This document shows, in pieces, positions 8,874-18,707 of a stretch of 64,000 nucleotides of DNA. The stretch lies in assembly GCA_963739385.1 (NCBI GenBank), contig CAVUAI010000062.1, positions 186,001 to 250,000 of the forward strand, written 5' to 3'. Positions within the stretch are counted from its first letter, which is position 1, and every line of letters begins with the position of its first letter. The translations under genes and the position numbers were made by a program. This DNA is from VAZQ01 sp963739385. Lineage in GTDB: Bacteria > Pseudomonadota > Alphaproteobacteria > Rhizobiales > Xanthobacteraceae. The notes under the pieces are model-generated. The model searched no databases. It saw nothing but the letters and a program-made list of their open reading frames with translations, and was not told the origin of the DNA.

Positions 8874-9824
8874 TCACGTCAGGCGTCGGCGAATGTCCGC
8901 GATCGTGACAGCCAGGGCGTCCGGCAATGGGGTCTGGGTGATCGGTCCTACGAGCCGTTCGATGAGTGTGGTATCCAGGTTTGCGCCGACGACATCCATG
9001 GCCGCGACGTCCGGCGGCAGAGGGCGCACTTCGAGCGTCCCGGCACCGACAGCGCTGATGACCTGCTTCGCCAGATCATGGATTGGGATATTCACCCCGG
9101 TGAAATTCAGCGGCACAAACCCCGCGACGTCGGCATCCGGCAGCAGCAGGATGGTTCGGGAAAGATCGGCAGCATAAACGACGCTCCGAGACCGATGACG
9201 ACCGTAAACCGTAATGGGCTCGTCTCTCAGCGCCTTGATAATGAATTCTCCAATCAACCCGAGGTCGCGGCCCTCGATGGGCTGATTGCGTCCAAATGTG
9301 TTGCCGAACCGGAGGCTGATGACATTGAGCCCGTGCCGCTCTGCGGCAAGTCGGTAATGATGATCAGCTGCCACCTTGTGGATCCCCTGTTCATCGACAG
9401 GCCGAAACGGCGTATCCTCCGTCATCGGTGCGGCCAGCGCCCGGCCATATTGGTGACTGGACCCGAGATAGATTGCGAGACGCGGGCGTACCTCGACGAT
9501 CGCACCCAGCAGCGGTAAATGCGAGGCAAGATTCAGCTTGAGGTCATAGATCGGATCGGCGCGCGCTTCCCAGTGGCGGGTCCATCCCATGCAGTCAATG
9601 ACGAGATCGGCCCCTTCAAGCAGCGCGGGAAGTGATGGGACATCCTCGACCTTCTCGTCCACCAGCGTAACCCGATCCGCGATGCTGGCAAGATTGTCGT
9701 GCGCCGCCGTCGTTCGCGGCAGGAAGCCATCGATCGCCGCAACCGACCATCCGCTCTCTACCAGGGCGATACTGATATTGCTGCCGACGAAGCCTGCGGC
9801 ACCAAACACGCAAGCCTTACGCAT
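8874..9824 (-). CDS. NAD-dependent epimerase/dehydratase (extended SDR)
   Basis: 316 residues. The nucleotide-binding loop is VFGAAGFVGSNISIAL at residues 6-21. IYLGSSHQYGRA holds the catalytic Ser region. The usual Tyr-x3-Lys is replaced by a His-rich HKVAADHHYRLA stretch, which aligns where YxxxK is expected and may alter catalysis. SLRFGNTFGRNQ and VYAADLSRTILLL follow. It probably epimerises, dehydrates or reduces a nucleotide-activated sugar. It is transcribed leftwards, 9 bases downstream of the sugar nucleotidyltransferase, so the two probably form an operon. Reaction not assignable by eye. Confidence 0.8.
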   Translation of the reverse strand: MRKACVFGAAGFVGSNISIALVESGWSVAAIDGFLPRTTAAHDNLASIADRVTLVDEKVEDVPSLPALLEGADLVIDCMGWTRHWEARADPIYDLKLNLASHLPLLGAIVEVRPRLAIYLGSSHQYGRALAAPMTEDTPFRPVDEQGIHKVAADHHYRLAAERHGLNVISLRFGNTFGRNQPIEGRDLGLIGEFIIKALRDEPITVYGRHRSRSVVYAADLSRTILLLPDADVAGFVPLNFTGVNIPIHDLAKQVISAVGAGTLEVRPLPPDVAAMDVVGANLDTTLIERLVGPITQTPLPDALAVTIADIRRRLT

Positions 9825-9833
9825 GTGCCGCTC

Positions 9834-10568
9834 TCAAATGGCAGAATCGGCGCCGCTTCGCTGAGCCATCTCGCGCTTGGCAATTTCGTAATCGTCGAGC
9901 TGGCCGATATCGGTCCAGTATCCCCGCATCATGTATTTCGCGACAGGTCTATGCTGGGCCAACATGTCCTTTATCAACGTATCGATGCCATAATACTTTG
10001 CGTCCGGAATAATCTCGAGGACCCCAGGCCGCATGGCATAGATGCCCGCCAGAATTTCATGCTTATAGGTCGGCTTTTCTTCCACGTCGACGACGTAATC
10101 ACCTTTAGCCAGTACGCGACCGAACCGGAAAGGAACGTTGATTTCTTTTGTAACGATCGTCAAGTCGGCCATATGGTTCAGCGCGAAACGACCGAAGTCG
10201 CCGAAGTCGATGTCGGTCAGGATGTCGCCGTTCATCACGAAAAAAGGCTCATTCAATTCCTCACGGAGTAGGCTCAGCGGGCCGCAGGTCCCGAGCGGCT
10301 CCCGCTCGCGACTGACGGTGATTTGCACCCCGTATTTGTCACCCTGACCGACAATGGATTCGACATAGTCGGACATGTAATTCGATGCGATGTAGACGTC
10401 GGTCACCCCATGCTTCTTGAACGCCAGAATCTGAATCTCGATGATCGTGCTCTCGCCAATCGGAAGAAGCGGCTTCGGAATGATATTGGTGAGGGGCCGC
10501 AACCTCAGGCCGAGGCCGCCGGCCAATAGAACAGCCTTCCGAATCGGATCAGCGTGTTGCGACTGCAT
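9834..10568 (-). CDS. Sugar-1-phosphate nucleotidyltransferase
   Basis: About 244 residues of the NTP-transferase (RmlA/mannose-1-phosphate guanylyltransferase-like) fold. It activates a sugar-1-phosphate to an NDP-sugar. It opens with the pyrophosphorylase signature KAVLLAGGLGLRLRPLT followed by IPKPLLPIG. The acceptor and metal segment FVMNGDILTDIDF and the VEEKPTYKHEILAGIY motif are present. The sequence is nearer the short hexose-1-phosphate guanylyl/thymidylyltransferases than ADP-glucose synthases, but the nucleotide and sugar are not certain. ATG 10568 is used. The frame is open to 10592 without a better ribosome site. Confidence 0.85.
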   Translation of the reverse strand: MQSQHADPIRKAVLLAGGLGLRLRPLTNIIPKPLLPIGESTIIEIQILAFKKHGVTDVYIASNYMSDYVESIVGQGDKYGVQITVSREREPLGTCGPLSLLREELNEPFFVMNGDILTDIDFGDFGRFALNHMADLTIVTKEINVPFRFGRVLAKGDYVVDVEEKPTYKHEILAGIYAMRPGVLEIIPDAKYYGIDTLIKDMLAQHRPVAKYMMRGYWTDIGQLDDYEIAKREMAQRSGADSAI

Positions 10569-11320
10569 ACTACCCCCGGGGCCCGCCATCAAGCCGAACC
10601 GGGCTCAACTTCGTACTGCAAACGAGACGGCTACTCAACACCTTGCCTGGTTGAACTCAAATCGAGGCGGCATGGGCTCTCGTCACCCTTCGAAGTGCGT
10701 ACCCATCGGTGTCAATTGCCGCCAGCGGACGTCCGTGGCATGGCGGGTTCCAGCTTTGTTCACTGACAAAGCGCAACACTCGGGCGACCTCCCCAGAGCA
10801 CCACGACACCAGCTGGGGGCAGTTCGAACAAGATTGCCAAGTGGGCCCAATCCACATCGGTCCCACCTGGCCTAATACTGGCCTAATATACAGCTCAGCT
10901 TCGGGGGACCCCGATCCTTGTTCAGGGCTCTCGCCTCACATCGGTCGGACGGGCCTTGGCGGGCGCGAGGTTTCACCCTGTCGGCCACAACTGGTCGCTC
11001 CAATGTCCGTGAACCAGAAGGCGTTGTCGCATTGGCGGGCTTGTTCGGCCGTGGCTTGAGGCTTTGCCGAGTGAGAAGGCAGGCGAACCACGAATGCGAT
11101 ACGGCCAGCTGACCAGAATAGGACACACTATTGACATAGAAATCTCAGGTGTTAGGTCCTAGCACTTTTGCCACTGCGGCCTGAAGGTGAGGAATGTGGG
11201 CTACGTTTTTCGGCACCCCCGAGGGACTGGTGGCGAGGCCGCCAGCCCCCCGTCGTACGCGTTCCGCTGTCGATGGAGCCAGTGCCGGAGGAATTGGTTG
11301 CGAGTTCATGCCGATGAGTT
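10569..11320. other. Intergenic region with no supported gene
   Basis: About 750 bases between the leftward nucleotidyltransferase and the CapD-like fragment. Short frames on both strands lack motifs. The final part (about 11.19-11.32 kb) may be degraded upstream sequence of the CapD-like fragment, because the homologous reading frame picks up immediately after it. I saw no transposase, terminal inverted repeat or tRNA. Confidence 0.45.
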
Positions 11321-11833
11321 TTGAGGTCGTCGAGAAACAGCGATTGCGTCCGGCCCGTATTGTGTCTGCTGGCGGCCCTGCTCGGGAACACCCGGGAGGT
11401 ATTTCTGCCCCGCCTTGACCCACGCCCCAGCGCGGTCCGAATGGACGAGGTGGCAAGGCGCGTCTTGGAATTCCACGGCCACACGGTCGAGCGCTGCAGG
11501 AGCGAGGAAGCGGCCAAGCGGAGCCCGCTTCTCATGCAGGCGAATCCGCGGGCATGGCCGTGCTGGTTCGACGTGTCGGATACCAGCGGCGAAAAGGAGT
11601 GCGAGGAATTCGAATATCCAGACGAGCCACTTGCTACGTGCCGGTTCAAGTCAATCAAGGTCGCGATGCAGACCGAGCCCGATTACGACGCGCTGACGCA
11701 GGCGCGCACGCGGCTACTCGGGATCGCGCGCGAGGAGGAGTGGTCGAAAGAGGCCATAGCGGAGACGATTCGGATCGCAGTTCCTGAGCTTGTGCACATC
11801 GAAAAGAACCGGTCGCTCGATGACAAGCTATGA
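11321..11833 (+). pseudogene. C-terminal fragment of a CapD-type polysaccharide biosynthesis protein
   Basis: The frame encodes the C-terminal part (about 155 residues) of the CapD/UDP-N-acetylglucosamine 4,6-dehydratase-like family. Markers are LCLLAALLGNTREVFLPRLD, the FHGHTVERCRSEEAAKR segment, WPCWFDVSDTSGEKECEEF and the terminal VPELVHIEKNRSLDDKL, which I recognise as the usual end of this family in LPS loci. No Rossmann loop or STDK/MGxxK signature is found upstream on this strand, so the N-terminal two thirds are missing or scrambled. The stop overlaps the next gene's start region (ATG 11820), which preserves operon geometry. Same family as the gene truncated at the left edge, on the opposite strand. 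Confidence 0.65.
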
Positions 11834-12858
11834 ACTCCTCAGGTCCATCGTGAAAAGGGTCAACGTGAAGGGCCTTACCTCTTTCCTCGGAGTCCTCGTC
11901 GGGCTTGCTTGCGTGGTTTTGGGGATCACACGCGTTGACTGGCCTGGAACATGGGCGGTTTTCCGCCAGCTCAATCAGACCTACGTGGCAGCCGCCATCG
12001 TGCTGTTGCTGGTGTCTTTCCTGGCCAATACCGAGCGCTGGCGATACCTGCTGGACACTACCGCGACAGTTCCGCGCCGCAGGCTCTTCGGCTATCTCAT
12101 GATCGGCTACATGGTCAATGCGGTTTTTCCGCTCCATCCAGGCGACGTGACCCGCGCCACGCTGTTACGATACCGGGAAATGGTTCCGATTACGACGGCG
12201 CTGACCAGCGTCCTGTTGGAGCGGCTCCTGGACGTACTGACAATTTCGTTGCTCGGCTTTGCCCTTTCGTTTCTTGTCGAGCTTCCCCGCGTGATGACGA
12301 CGGCCCTGCAGATTTTTGCAGCCTGCGCGATCACTGCCACCGCTGTTCTGATCGCCATGTCCACCAACACACCTTCCAGGTGAACATCTGCTCTGGCGAA
12401 CACTTCGCTCGGCGCCCGTTCGCATTGCCGACTTCGTGGCGGCGCGAGCAGACCAGTTCGTGCAAGCATTACGCGTGCTGCATGACGCGGATCGTCTACC
12501 TAAAGTCCTGCTCGCGGACGCCATAGGATGGATTGCCTTAGGCTTGGCAATGGTGGCGTTCAGCCATGCGCTGCGCATGGATGTTCCGTGGATGGCCGGC
12601 TTTCTCGTCTTGATCGTGACGAGCCTCGGCGCTGCTCTTCCGGGCCCGCCAGGGTCTGTCGGCGTCTACCACGTCCTCACCGTTCTGGCGCTGTCGGTAT
12701 GGTCGGTTGACACGGAGACTGCAGTCGCCTTCGCGCTCGTCGCCCATACCACGGCTATCGCGCTTCACATCGGCCTTGGCGCGATCAGCGCTCTGGTTCT
12801 CAATGTCCAGTATAGTCGGACAATACGTCCCCCGAATGAGCAGCAGGCTCGCTTCTGA
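11820..12858 (+). pseudogene. Lysylphosphatidylglycerol-synthase-type (UPF0104/AglD-like) membrane protein, one frameshift
   Basis: About 345 residues with roughly eight membrane helices. The first frame (to about 12370) contains GVLVGLACVVLGITRVDWP, FLANTERWRYLLD, NAVFPLHPGDVTRATLLR and LLERLLDVLTI, the core motifs of the LPG_synthase_TM (lysylphosphatidylglycerol synthase membrane domain) family. The rest continues in another frame with LADAIGWIALGLAMVAFSHA and GAALPGPPGSVGVYH and ends at 12858. The break is around 12360-12375. Members in polysaccharide loci are suspected to move or process lipid-linked substrates, but their biochemistry is not settled. Precedes membrane protein B by 40 bases. 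Confidence 0.75.
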
Positions 12859-12898
12859 TCAACTGCCGCTAAGGACCGCATTTTTACTGAGCAAGCCT

Positions 12899-14561
12899 AT
12901 GGCTCGAATTCCTCTCTGGGTCGCCTCGCTGTGTATTTTTCGCGCGCCTCAACCTGGCTGGCAGCAGCACCTGCTTGCGGCGGTGATGGCAGCGGGCGCG
13001 GTGCTTGCCAGCGTTCTTTATTTTGGTTTGCCCGATCGCCACGCGAACGTCCCACACCAATTTCACGGACACACCAAGGTATCCATTGATCAGGCGATCA
13101 ACTTTTCGCTCTGCGGTAAGTATGGGTATATTAGCGCTGACACGTGGGACGACCGGCTAATGGCGCTGTGGGCGGCTCAAAATGAGCCCGTCCAAACCGT
13201 GATCAGGCAAAAATATGGGTCGATCGATAACTACTGCAAAACTGTTGATACGCCATATACCAATAACGAGAATAGCCCATCTTTAATCTACATCTTCTTG
13301 ATGAGCAAAGGAAACCCGAGTATTTCAGATCTCGCGCTTGAGATGACGCTGTTTCGGCTGATTCTGCTCTTCTTCTGCCTGTATGTTTTGGCTTTGTTAG
13401 GGCTGGGTATGCTGCCCCTCTGTGGCATCGCCCTCTCAACCGTCTACATGTTGGGACTAGTGCCTGGCGATCAGCTTATGTCCGTTTATCCGGGGTTTAT
13501 GGTCCTGCTGCTCTTCAGCAGCGCATTAGTTGCGTTTTCGGTTTTTCTGATCAGAGGGAAAGGCGTCTTCGTAACGACGGCAGTGTTCGCTGGCGTCGGA
13601 CTCGCCCTTGGCTTCGTGTTCAATTACCGGTCGACCTATGGTCTCGCGATGGCAGCGCAGATCGTGGTTGCTCTTATCATCTATCAAGTTTTTGTGCCTC
13701 GTTTGCGCCCGGGGGGAAGGCTTGCCAAGTATGCTGGCATCGCTTGCGGGCTTATTTTCGGGTTTCTGGCATTCCAGACGACCTTCATTAAGCCGATGGA
13801 GCGGGGCCAAGCTAGACAAACTTACCATACGGTCTGGCATACTGTTGTTCTCGGGTTGGCGAATCCCCCGAGTGAGTTGAGCGAACGAGAGGAAATAGAA
13901 TGGGTCGACGGTGCCGGTCTCAAAATCCTAAACAGACTGCGCCCGGACCTGACGTCGGGCCGCCGGCTCTCAGCGTCTGAGTTCGTTATTCTGGGAAAAT
14001 ACAGCCAATCTGATTTATACGAGAACACTCTCAAGAGCTATTACATCAACCTGTGGAAGTAAAATGCGAACGATATGCAGAACATTTATCTAAATAAGGT
14101 ATTTAATCTGTCCGGCACGATGCCATTTGCGAGCTCGCTACTATCTAGCGGCTACGCTTGGCTGGGCATTCCTGGCGGCGGCCGGATTGTGTGCTTTGCT
14201 TTACCTCAGTATCAGCCCGTGGCTTTCCATATTCATGGTTTCGTTAAGTTTGGGAGTGGCGTTAATCTCCATAGAGCAGATCATTGTCATGCCCGAGTTC
14301 TCTATTCAATTCCAAGGAGGGCTTGCGACAGGATTCGCCGCCCTGCTCGCCTTGTTTCTGACTTACCCGCTGGCATGCCTTGTCCTCGCGATCCACCGAA
14401 AATCATTCAATTGGCAGAAGCGGGGCGGACTTCTCGTTTGGCTGAGCTTGTACGCCCTACCTTGGGCTGCAAGTTTCCTTCCGTTTCCCCCGGCCTTGTA
14501 CAGGTTTCCGATCACGCCCTTGGCGAGCACGCCTGGACCCTTGTCGAGCCCGCCCGTCTGA
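12899..14561 (+). pseudogene. Polytopic membrane protein of unknown function (paralogue B), disrupted
   Basis: A paralogue of membrane protein A (2829-4334). ATG 12899 begins MARIPLWVASLCIF. Shared landmarks are NFSLCGKYGYISAD, NNENSPSLIYI, FVFNYRSTYGLAMA, HTVWHTVVLGLANP, REEIEWVDGAGLKI and LKSYYINLWK. An in-frame TAA at 14060-14062 interrupts exactly where A continues with RYPWEMVG. The same frame then resumes with NANDMQNIYLNKVF, and a frame change near 14125 leads to the last membrane helices (IEQIIVMPEFSIQFQGG, matching A's LEAAVVMPTFTLAYQGS). So the whole protein is present in pieces, and sequencing error or very recent decay is likely. A further module follows at 14450-14920. Function unknown. 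Confidence 0.7.
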
Positions 14562-14920
14562 CGAACACTAGCATCGTGGTGCAAGGTACGGCGCCTTCTT
14601 CGGCAGCTTACGCCGCGGTGTCGTCCACCTACCAGTTCCCAAGTGGAGCCCGGGTTGCCGCGGCCGGGATCGTGAACCGTGGAGGGCTCGTTCTCGGTTT
14701 GCTGAATTCTGAGGGTCAGTGGGCCAAAACGGCTGCGGCGCCGCGTGGGCGGTTTCGGATTTCAGTCCAAGTTCCCGCCGAGGGGGCGTATCGGGTCGTG
14801 ATTGCAAACAACATCTCCTCAGGGACGCTGAACGATGCCGAGGTCACGGAAATCGGGCTTGTTGGGCTCGAGGTGGGCGGCGACCCGGCAGACGCAGCCA
14901 GGGATCTCCCAAGGCAATAA
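14450..14920 (+). other. Beta-rich accessory module after membrane protein B (probable C-terminal domain)
   Basis: The frame ending at the TAA 14918-14920 encodes about 140 residues with protein-like character: SIVVQGTAPSSAAYAAVS, GGLVLGLLNSEGQWAK, GRFRISVQVPAEGAYRVVIAN and SSGTLNDAEVTEIGLV. The alternating hydrophobic pattern suggests a beta-sandwich. It either belongs to membrane protein B after another frame change near 14450-14500 or is the remnant of a separate gene. The pattern of small Gly-rich turns and a closing Asn/Thr-Glu strand resembles the insert of the two-domain oxidoreductase at 36.3-39.0 kb. Confidence 0.5.
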
Positions 14921-15028
14921 CCTGGCTTCGGAAGGTGCATTAAGGTTATTGCTCCCGAGTGGCTCGTGGGCAAGGAGATCCACATCGACCGAGATCCGCT
15001 GGGCCCTCTAGACAGAGCCGGGAGCAAT
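14914..15028. repeat. Nested inverted repeats between convergent genes
   Basis: GCAATAACCT (14914-14923) pairs perfectly with AGGTTATTGC (14943-14952). The right arm overlaps ATTGCTCCCG (14948-14957), which pairs perfectly with CGGGAGCAAT (15019-15028). The shared arm could therefore form either of two alternative stems. The stop codon of the upstream frame (14918-14920) lies in the first arm. The place, between convergent transcription units, suits a bidirectional terminator, but a T-tract is missing. A decayed element end is another possibility. Confidence 0.5.
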
Positions 15029-15054
15029 GGGCGGCGACGAGGGCTTTCCCTTAA

Positions 15055-16273
15055 CTAAATTACCCGTCTAAGGGACTTTGCTGATTCGGTTTCAGAAGTT
15101 TGGCGTAAATCATCCGATAACGGTTTGATAACGCACGACGCCCCATAAGCATGCGGGCTTTGTTTGCGACTGAGGCTGCGATCGAATCCGATGATCGGTA
15201 AATGCACACCTAAATCGGTGAGTTCAATAAGATTTCCAAGCGTTCGCGCCATGTCGAAGGCATCTTTAACCGTGTTCTCCATGATCACAGCGAGTCCTGT
15301 CAGGCAATATTCTGCGAACTTTGTCGGCGACGCACCTTCGTTCAATAGATTTTTCTCTCTCAGCAAGAAACCGGCATCCGCAGCGTTGAGGTAGGAATTG
15401 ACCTCATGATAGGCCGCCTCGATCACACGAATGTAGCCTTGGCTGCGGGACTGCAAGGCCCGGATCGAAGCCGGAGCATTGGGGGTCATGATGAGCAGCC
15501 GCGCGCTCGCGTCTTCTGCAATCAGCTTTGAAAGACCTCAACGGTAAGATCAAGACACTGATAGGGCTGCATGCCTCCGCTGAAAACAAACACGCGATGG
15601 TCGGCCGAATACCCCAACTTTTGGCGTGAACACACGCGCAAACATTCATCAAAGAAGAAGATGTCTTCAGAGGCGGCGCTCGGAATGACAGCCGTCGGTT
15701 TGTCCTCTAGCAAGCGCCCACAGACGCCTTGTAGGGGGTTGCTGACGAAGACGGCCCCGTCGCACGCGCCCGCGGCTTGATCGCGTATTCGTGCTTCTCG
15801 GCGCACTTTGTATTGTTTAAGGCCGCGAGCAATGGCGTACTTCCGCAGACGCTCTTCTGCTTCTGCCACTGAATTTCCGCGGCAATCCCACAATAGTGGA
15901 ATCCGCAACATGTTGCCTTGGCTAAAGCGCACACCGCCGTCGTGTAATCCCCTCGAGCGTGGATGAGATCCGGAGGAGGATCCAATCGCCGCAACTCAGA
16001 TTTCAGAAGGTGTGCATTGATCGTTACGGAGCCAGGCATCGCCGGACGAACAGCACGGAACAGCCGTACCGGGCATCCGGCCAGCCGCTTGGCGGCTTCC
16101 AGCCGGTTTCGAGAATTTCGATAAATTGTGATGGTGGGACAAAACGCCCATATTTCGAACCGCGCAATATCGACCGAAGCGAGTTGGCGGGCGTGGTCGA
16201 GCACCGCCGAGTCGATCACGGTGCTGGGGAGACCTTCAAATAGAACGAGGAGGACGAGCGGTCGTTCGGCCAT
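15055..16273 (-). pseudogene. GT4-like glycosyltransferase, split by two frameshifts
   Basis: About 400 residues in three frames. The N-terminal part from ATG 16273 (PLVLLVLFEGLPSTVIDSAV, PPPDLIHARGDYTTAVCALA) is followed near 15925 by a second frame with IPLLWDCRGNSVAEAEERL and HRVFVFSGGMQPYQ. A third frame from about 15520 carries YHEVNSYLNAADAGFLLREK and SPTKFAEYCLTGLAVI, a usual C-terminal motif of GT-B glycosyltransferases (SPxKxxEY). It would add a sugar to a growing chain. Its start overlaps the end of the heparinase-like gene by 38 bases, which supports a single operon asparagine synthase - heparinase - glycosyltransferase. Confidence 0.65.
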
Positions 16274-18431
16274 ATCCCCAACACACGGGCGGGAGTTCAT
16301 CTGCCGCCATCCAAGGAAGCAGTGGCGCATTAGGCGACGCATCTATTAACACGAGCCGCTCAGGACGCAATACGACCACACGCGTGACCGCCCAGTCCGC
16401 CCCTCTCGCTTCCCCTGCAAATCCTTCGGGCCCGAAGTAACGACATCGACCCCATGGAAGGTCAGTCACTTCGAACAGGCCGCGCGAGAAGTCGGCGCCG
16501 GTGCCGTTCACGGGTCGCGGAACGCTGTGCACCGCGGCACTTCGATATCGATTCCTCTGTTCCGGAAGCGGCGTGTATACGTACGTGCCAGGGTCGACAA
16601 AGTAGTCCTTCCCATCAATCTGTAACTCGATCGCCAGCGCGTCGTCATGGCTGTGTCCGGGCGGTCGTTCGGAGCGGGGAGCGCAGCGGATGCCGAGGAA
16701 AAACCGTGATCCCGTGAAGACGTAATGTCCGAATTCGGGGTAGACGGCGCGTCGCAAGTCGTCGAGCACGCCGGTGGGCATGATGAACTCAAGACGCCTG
16801 CAATTCTCCTTGGGCAGACTTTCAAAGCTACGGACAAATAGTTCGAAATCTATTGCTTCGTTAATGACGGAAGTGGTCGGCACGACCGACGCGATCGGAA
16901 CTCTTTGCCCTCGGGCAAGAGCCCGCGTGAGATGAGATTCAAGCCATGGACCTGCGAAGCAAGAGAGCTCCTCCGATCCGGTGACAGCCGCGGTCGCTGC
17001 CACCAAAGAACGATGGTCGAGTGAATCCTCGACCCACGTTGCACCGGGCTGGGAATCCCGTTGCACACGCGCCCATGCGGGCTGCAGCTTAACGAGCCTG
17101 CCAGAATCGTTGTCGCCCCACTGGACGACATGACCATCAGGTTTGGTCAGATCTCGCGCTAATGCTGCCGCCTTGGCTATGGTCTCGAATGCGCCACAAG
17201 GAAGTATGGTTCGCCTATTACCCACCGAGTGGGTCATAAGCGGCACGTCTGATTGCGGCGGCCTGACATCGAGGCGCTGCTGGGGCTGGATCAGCGCAGC
17301 TACTTCGTCCTCACTGAAGCCGAAAACAAGCGCCAGGCCGAACAGAACGAGCTCGGCTGACAGCCGGTGATACCCGGTCGATCCTTCGAAATTGCCTCCG
17401 TCAGCCAGGAATTGACGCTCGGTCTCGAAGGTCAGCTCCCGCGCAGCAAAGGATATCCAGGAAATGGTCTCCGCCGAATGTGGCAGATAGGCCGCAGCGA
17501 ATAGGACCCCGACAATATCCGCAAGGTAATGGTTGCTCCTGCCGTGCTCCGCCCATTCGAGGTGGTTGAGCACATGCATTGCGTGCTCACGCACACTATT
17601 CTGTACAATTTGCAAGAATGGGCGATCGAGTTCGGCGCCTGCATTCCGCAGCAGATCAAGCGCCAGAAGCAAATTGACCACACGAATTCCGACGTCCATC
17701 GGGCACGCCCAGTTGACTCCGAAGCGTGGAGGGTTTGTGGCTGCGAAATCGAGAATCTGGTTGCGAATTTCGTTGTAATATCGCTCCGCCGAATCCAAGT
17801 GCGGCATTTTGGTGGTCGCAGCCTGATAGGCCAATGCGAGCTGCGGCAAGTGCTGCAGGCGGCCAAGTTCCCACGGAACTTTCACGTCCGCACCGGGCTC
17901 GTGCCCGTAACGAATGTCGCTGAAGTGAGTTTTCTCCGACCAACGATAGCCCGACTTGAAATCGAGCTGCCAATCGATCGGCTCATAAGGAAAACGGATC
18001 AGGCGCCATATCCGACGCGAAGTCCTAACATTTGAGCGATTGATGCGCCCTTCCAGCCATTTCCCTTCCGCGTCCGCCTTGACCGTAGCGGCGGCAGGGT
18101 ATCGGTACTCGCCCAGCCCCTGGCAAGCGATGCCGTGCCGCACCTGTATCCACCCCGACCCGAGCAAGTCGAAACGATGCTGCAAGTAAGACGCACATAC
18201 CTCACCAAGAACTGCTGCGTAATCGGGACTGATCGGTCCGATGCCGACCCGGACCCGCCAACGCAAGTCATCGGTCGCAGGTTTGCCGAGAAAAGTCTGA
18301 ACGTACCGATCTCGGCCTCGAATAATGCGCTGCCAGGCAAAGCGGCGAACGAGACCGACAGCCTTAAATGCGGCGACATGCACCGGAAGCTCGAGTGCCC
18401 GCGCCATATAAGCTTTCCAGGGCGTCACCAT
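16236..18431 (-). CDS. Heparinase II/III-like (alginate lyase-like) protein
   Basis: About 731 residues from ATG 18431. The frame is open to 18641 but the extra 70 residues are basic and unlike the family. An N-terminal alpha-toroid has GVNWACPMDVGIRVVNLLLA and HGRSNHYLADIVGVLFAAAY, with the catalytic-type Asn-His. A C-terminal beta-sandwich has GHSHDDALAIELQIDGKDYF and VDPGTYVYTP. Family members cleave uronic-acid polysaccharides by beta-elimination. No signal peptide is evident at either start, so the protein may act in the cytoplasm or reach the periplasm unusually. Lies between asparagine synthase 1 and a GT4 gene. Members inside synthesis loci are common but their exact role is mostly untested. 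Confidence 0.8.
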   Translation of the reverse strand: MVTPWKAYMARALELPVHVAAFKAVGLVRRFAWQRIIRGRDRYVQTFLGKPATDDLRWRVRVGIGPISPDYAAVLGEVCASYLQHRFDLLGSGWIQVRHGIACQGLGEYRYPAAATVKADAEGKWLEGRINRSNVRTSRRIWRLIRFPYEPIDWQLDFKSGYRWSEKTHFSDIRYGHEPGADVKVPWELGRLQHLPQLALAYQAATTKMPHLDSAERYYNEIRNQILDFAATNPPRFGVNWACPMDVGIRVVNLLLALDLLRNAGAELDRPFLQIVQNSVREHAMHVLNHLEWAEHGRSNHYLADIVGVLFAAAYLPHSAETISWISFAARELTFETERQFLADGGNFEGSTGYHRLSAELVLFGLALVFGFSEDEVAALIQPQQRLDVRPPQSDVPLMTHSVGNRRTILPCGAFETIAKAAALARDLTKPDGHVVQWGDNDSGRLVKLQPAWARVQRDSQPGATWVEDSLDHRSLVAATAAVTGSEELSCFAGPWLESHLTRALARGQRVPIASVVPTTSVINEAIDFELFVRSFESLPKENCRRLEFIMPTGVLDDLRRAVYPEFGHYVFTGSRFFLGIRCAPRSERPPGHSHDDALAIELQIDGKDYFVDPGTYVYTPLPEQRNRYRSAAVHSVPRPVNGTGADFSRGLFEVTDLPWGRCRYFGPEGFAGEARGADWAVTRVVVLRPERLVLIDASPNAPLLPWMAADELPPVCWGYGRTTARPPRSI

Positions 18432-18707
18432 CCGCTCACTCTGGCAACACCTTGACGGTGCTCCGTCGCCGCGCGCTGCAACGATGTTAGGCGAACGCGC
18501 ATTGAGGCGAAGACTTCCTTGAAGACAGCGCGGCAAGCGCGACTTGACGGAAGATAAAGCTGGATAACGTGCTCGCGTGAATGCTGCCTCAAGCAGTCGG
18601 GCGAGTGGGGGAAACCCGGCGCCATTCGCGCATTGGCGCAACCAGTCCGGCGTGGAACGCGCCTCATCTTGCGCGACCGAATCAATGACATGCCGGAAGC
18701 GTACGCA

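Noticed and set aside
10569..11186. Several 60-110 codon frames in the gap before the CapD-like fragment
   Set aside because: None has a ribosome site, a recognised motif or a consistent hydrophobic pattern, and they overlap each other on both strands.
18432..18641. N-terminal extension of the heparinase-like protein to 18641
   Set aside because: The extra 70 residues are Arg/Ser rich and unlike the family. ATG 18431 gives a normal length, and the extension would lie in the short gap after asparagine synthase 1.
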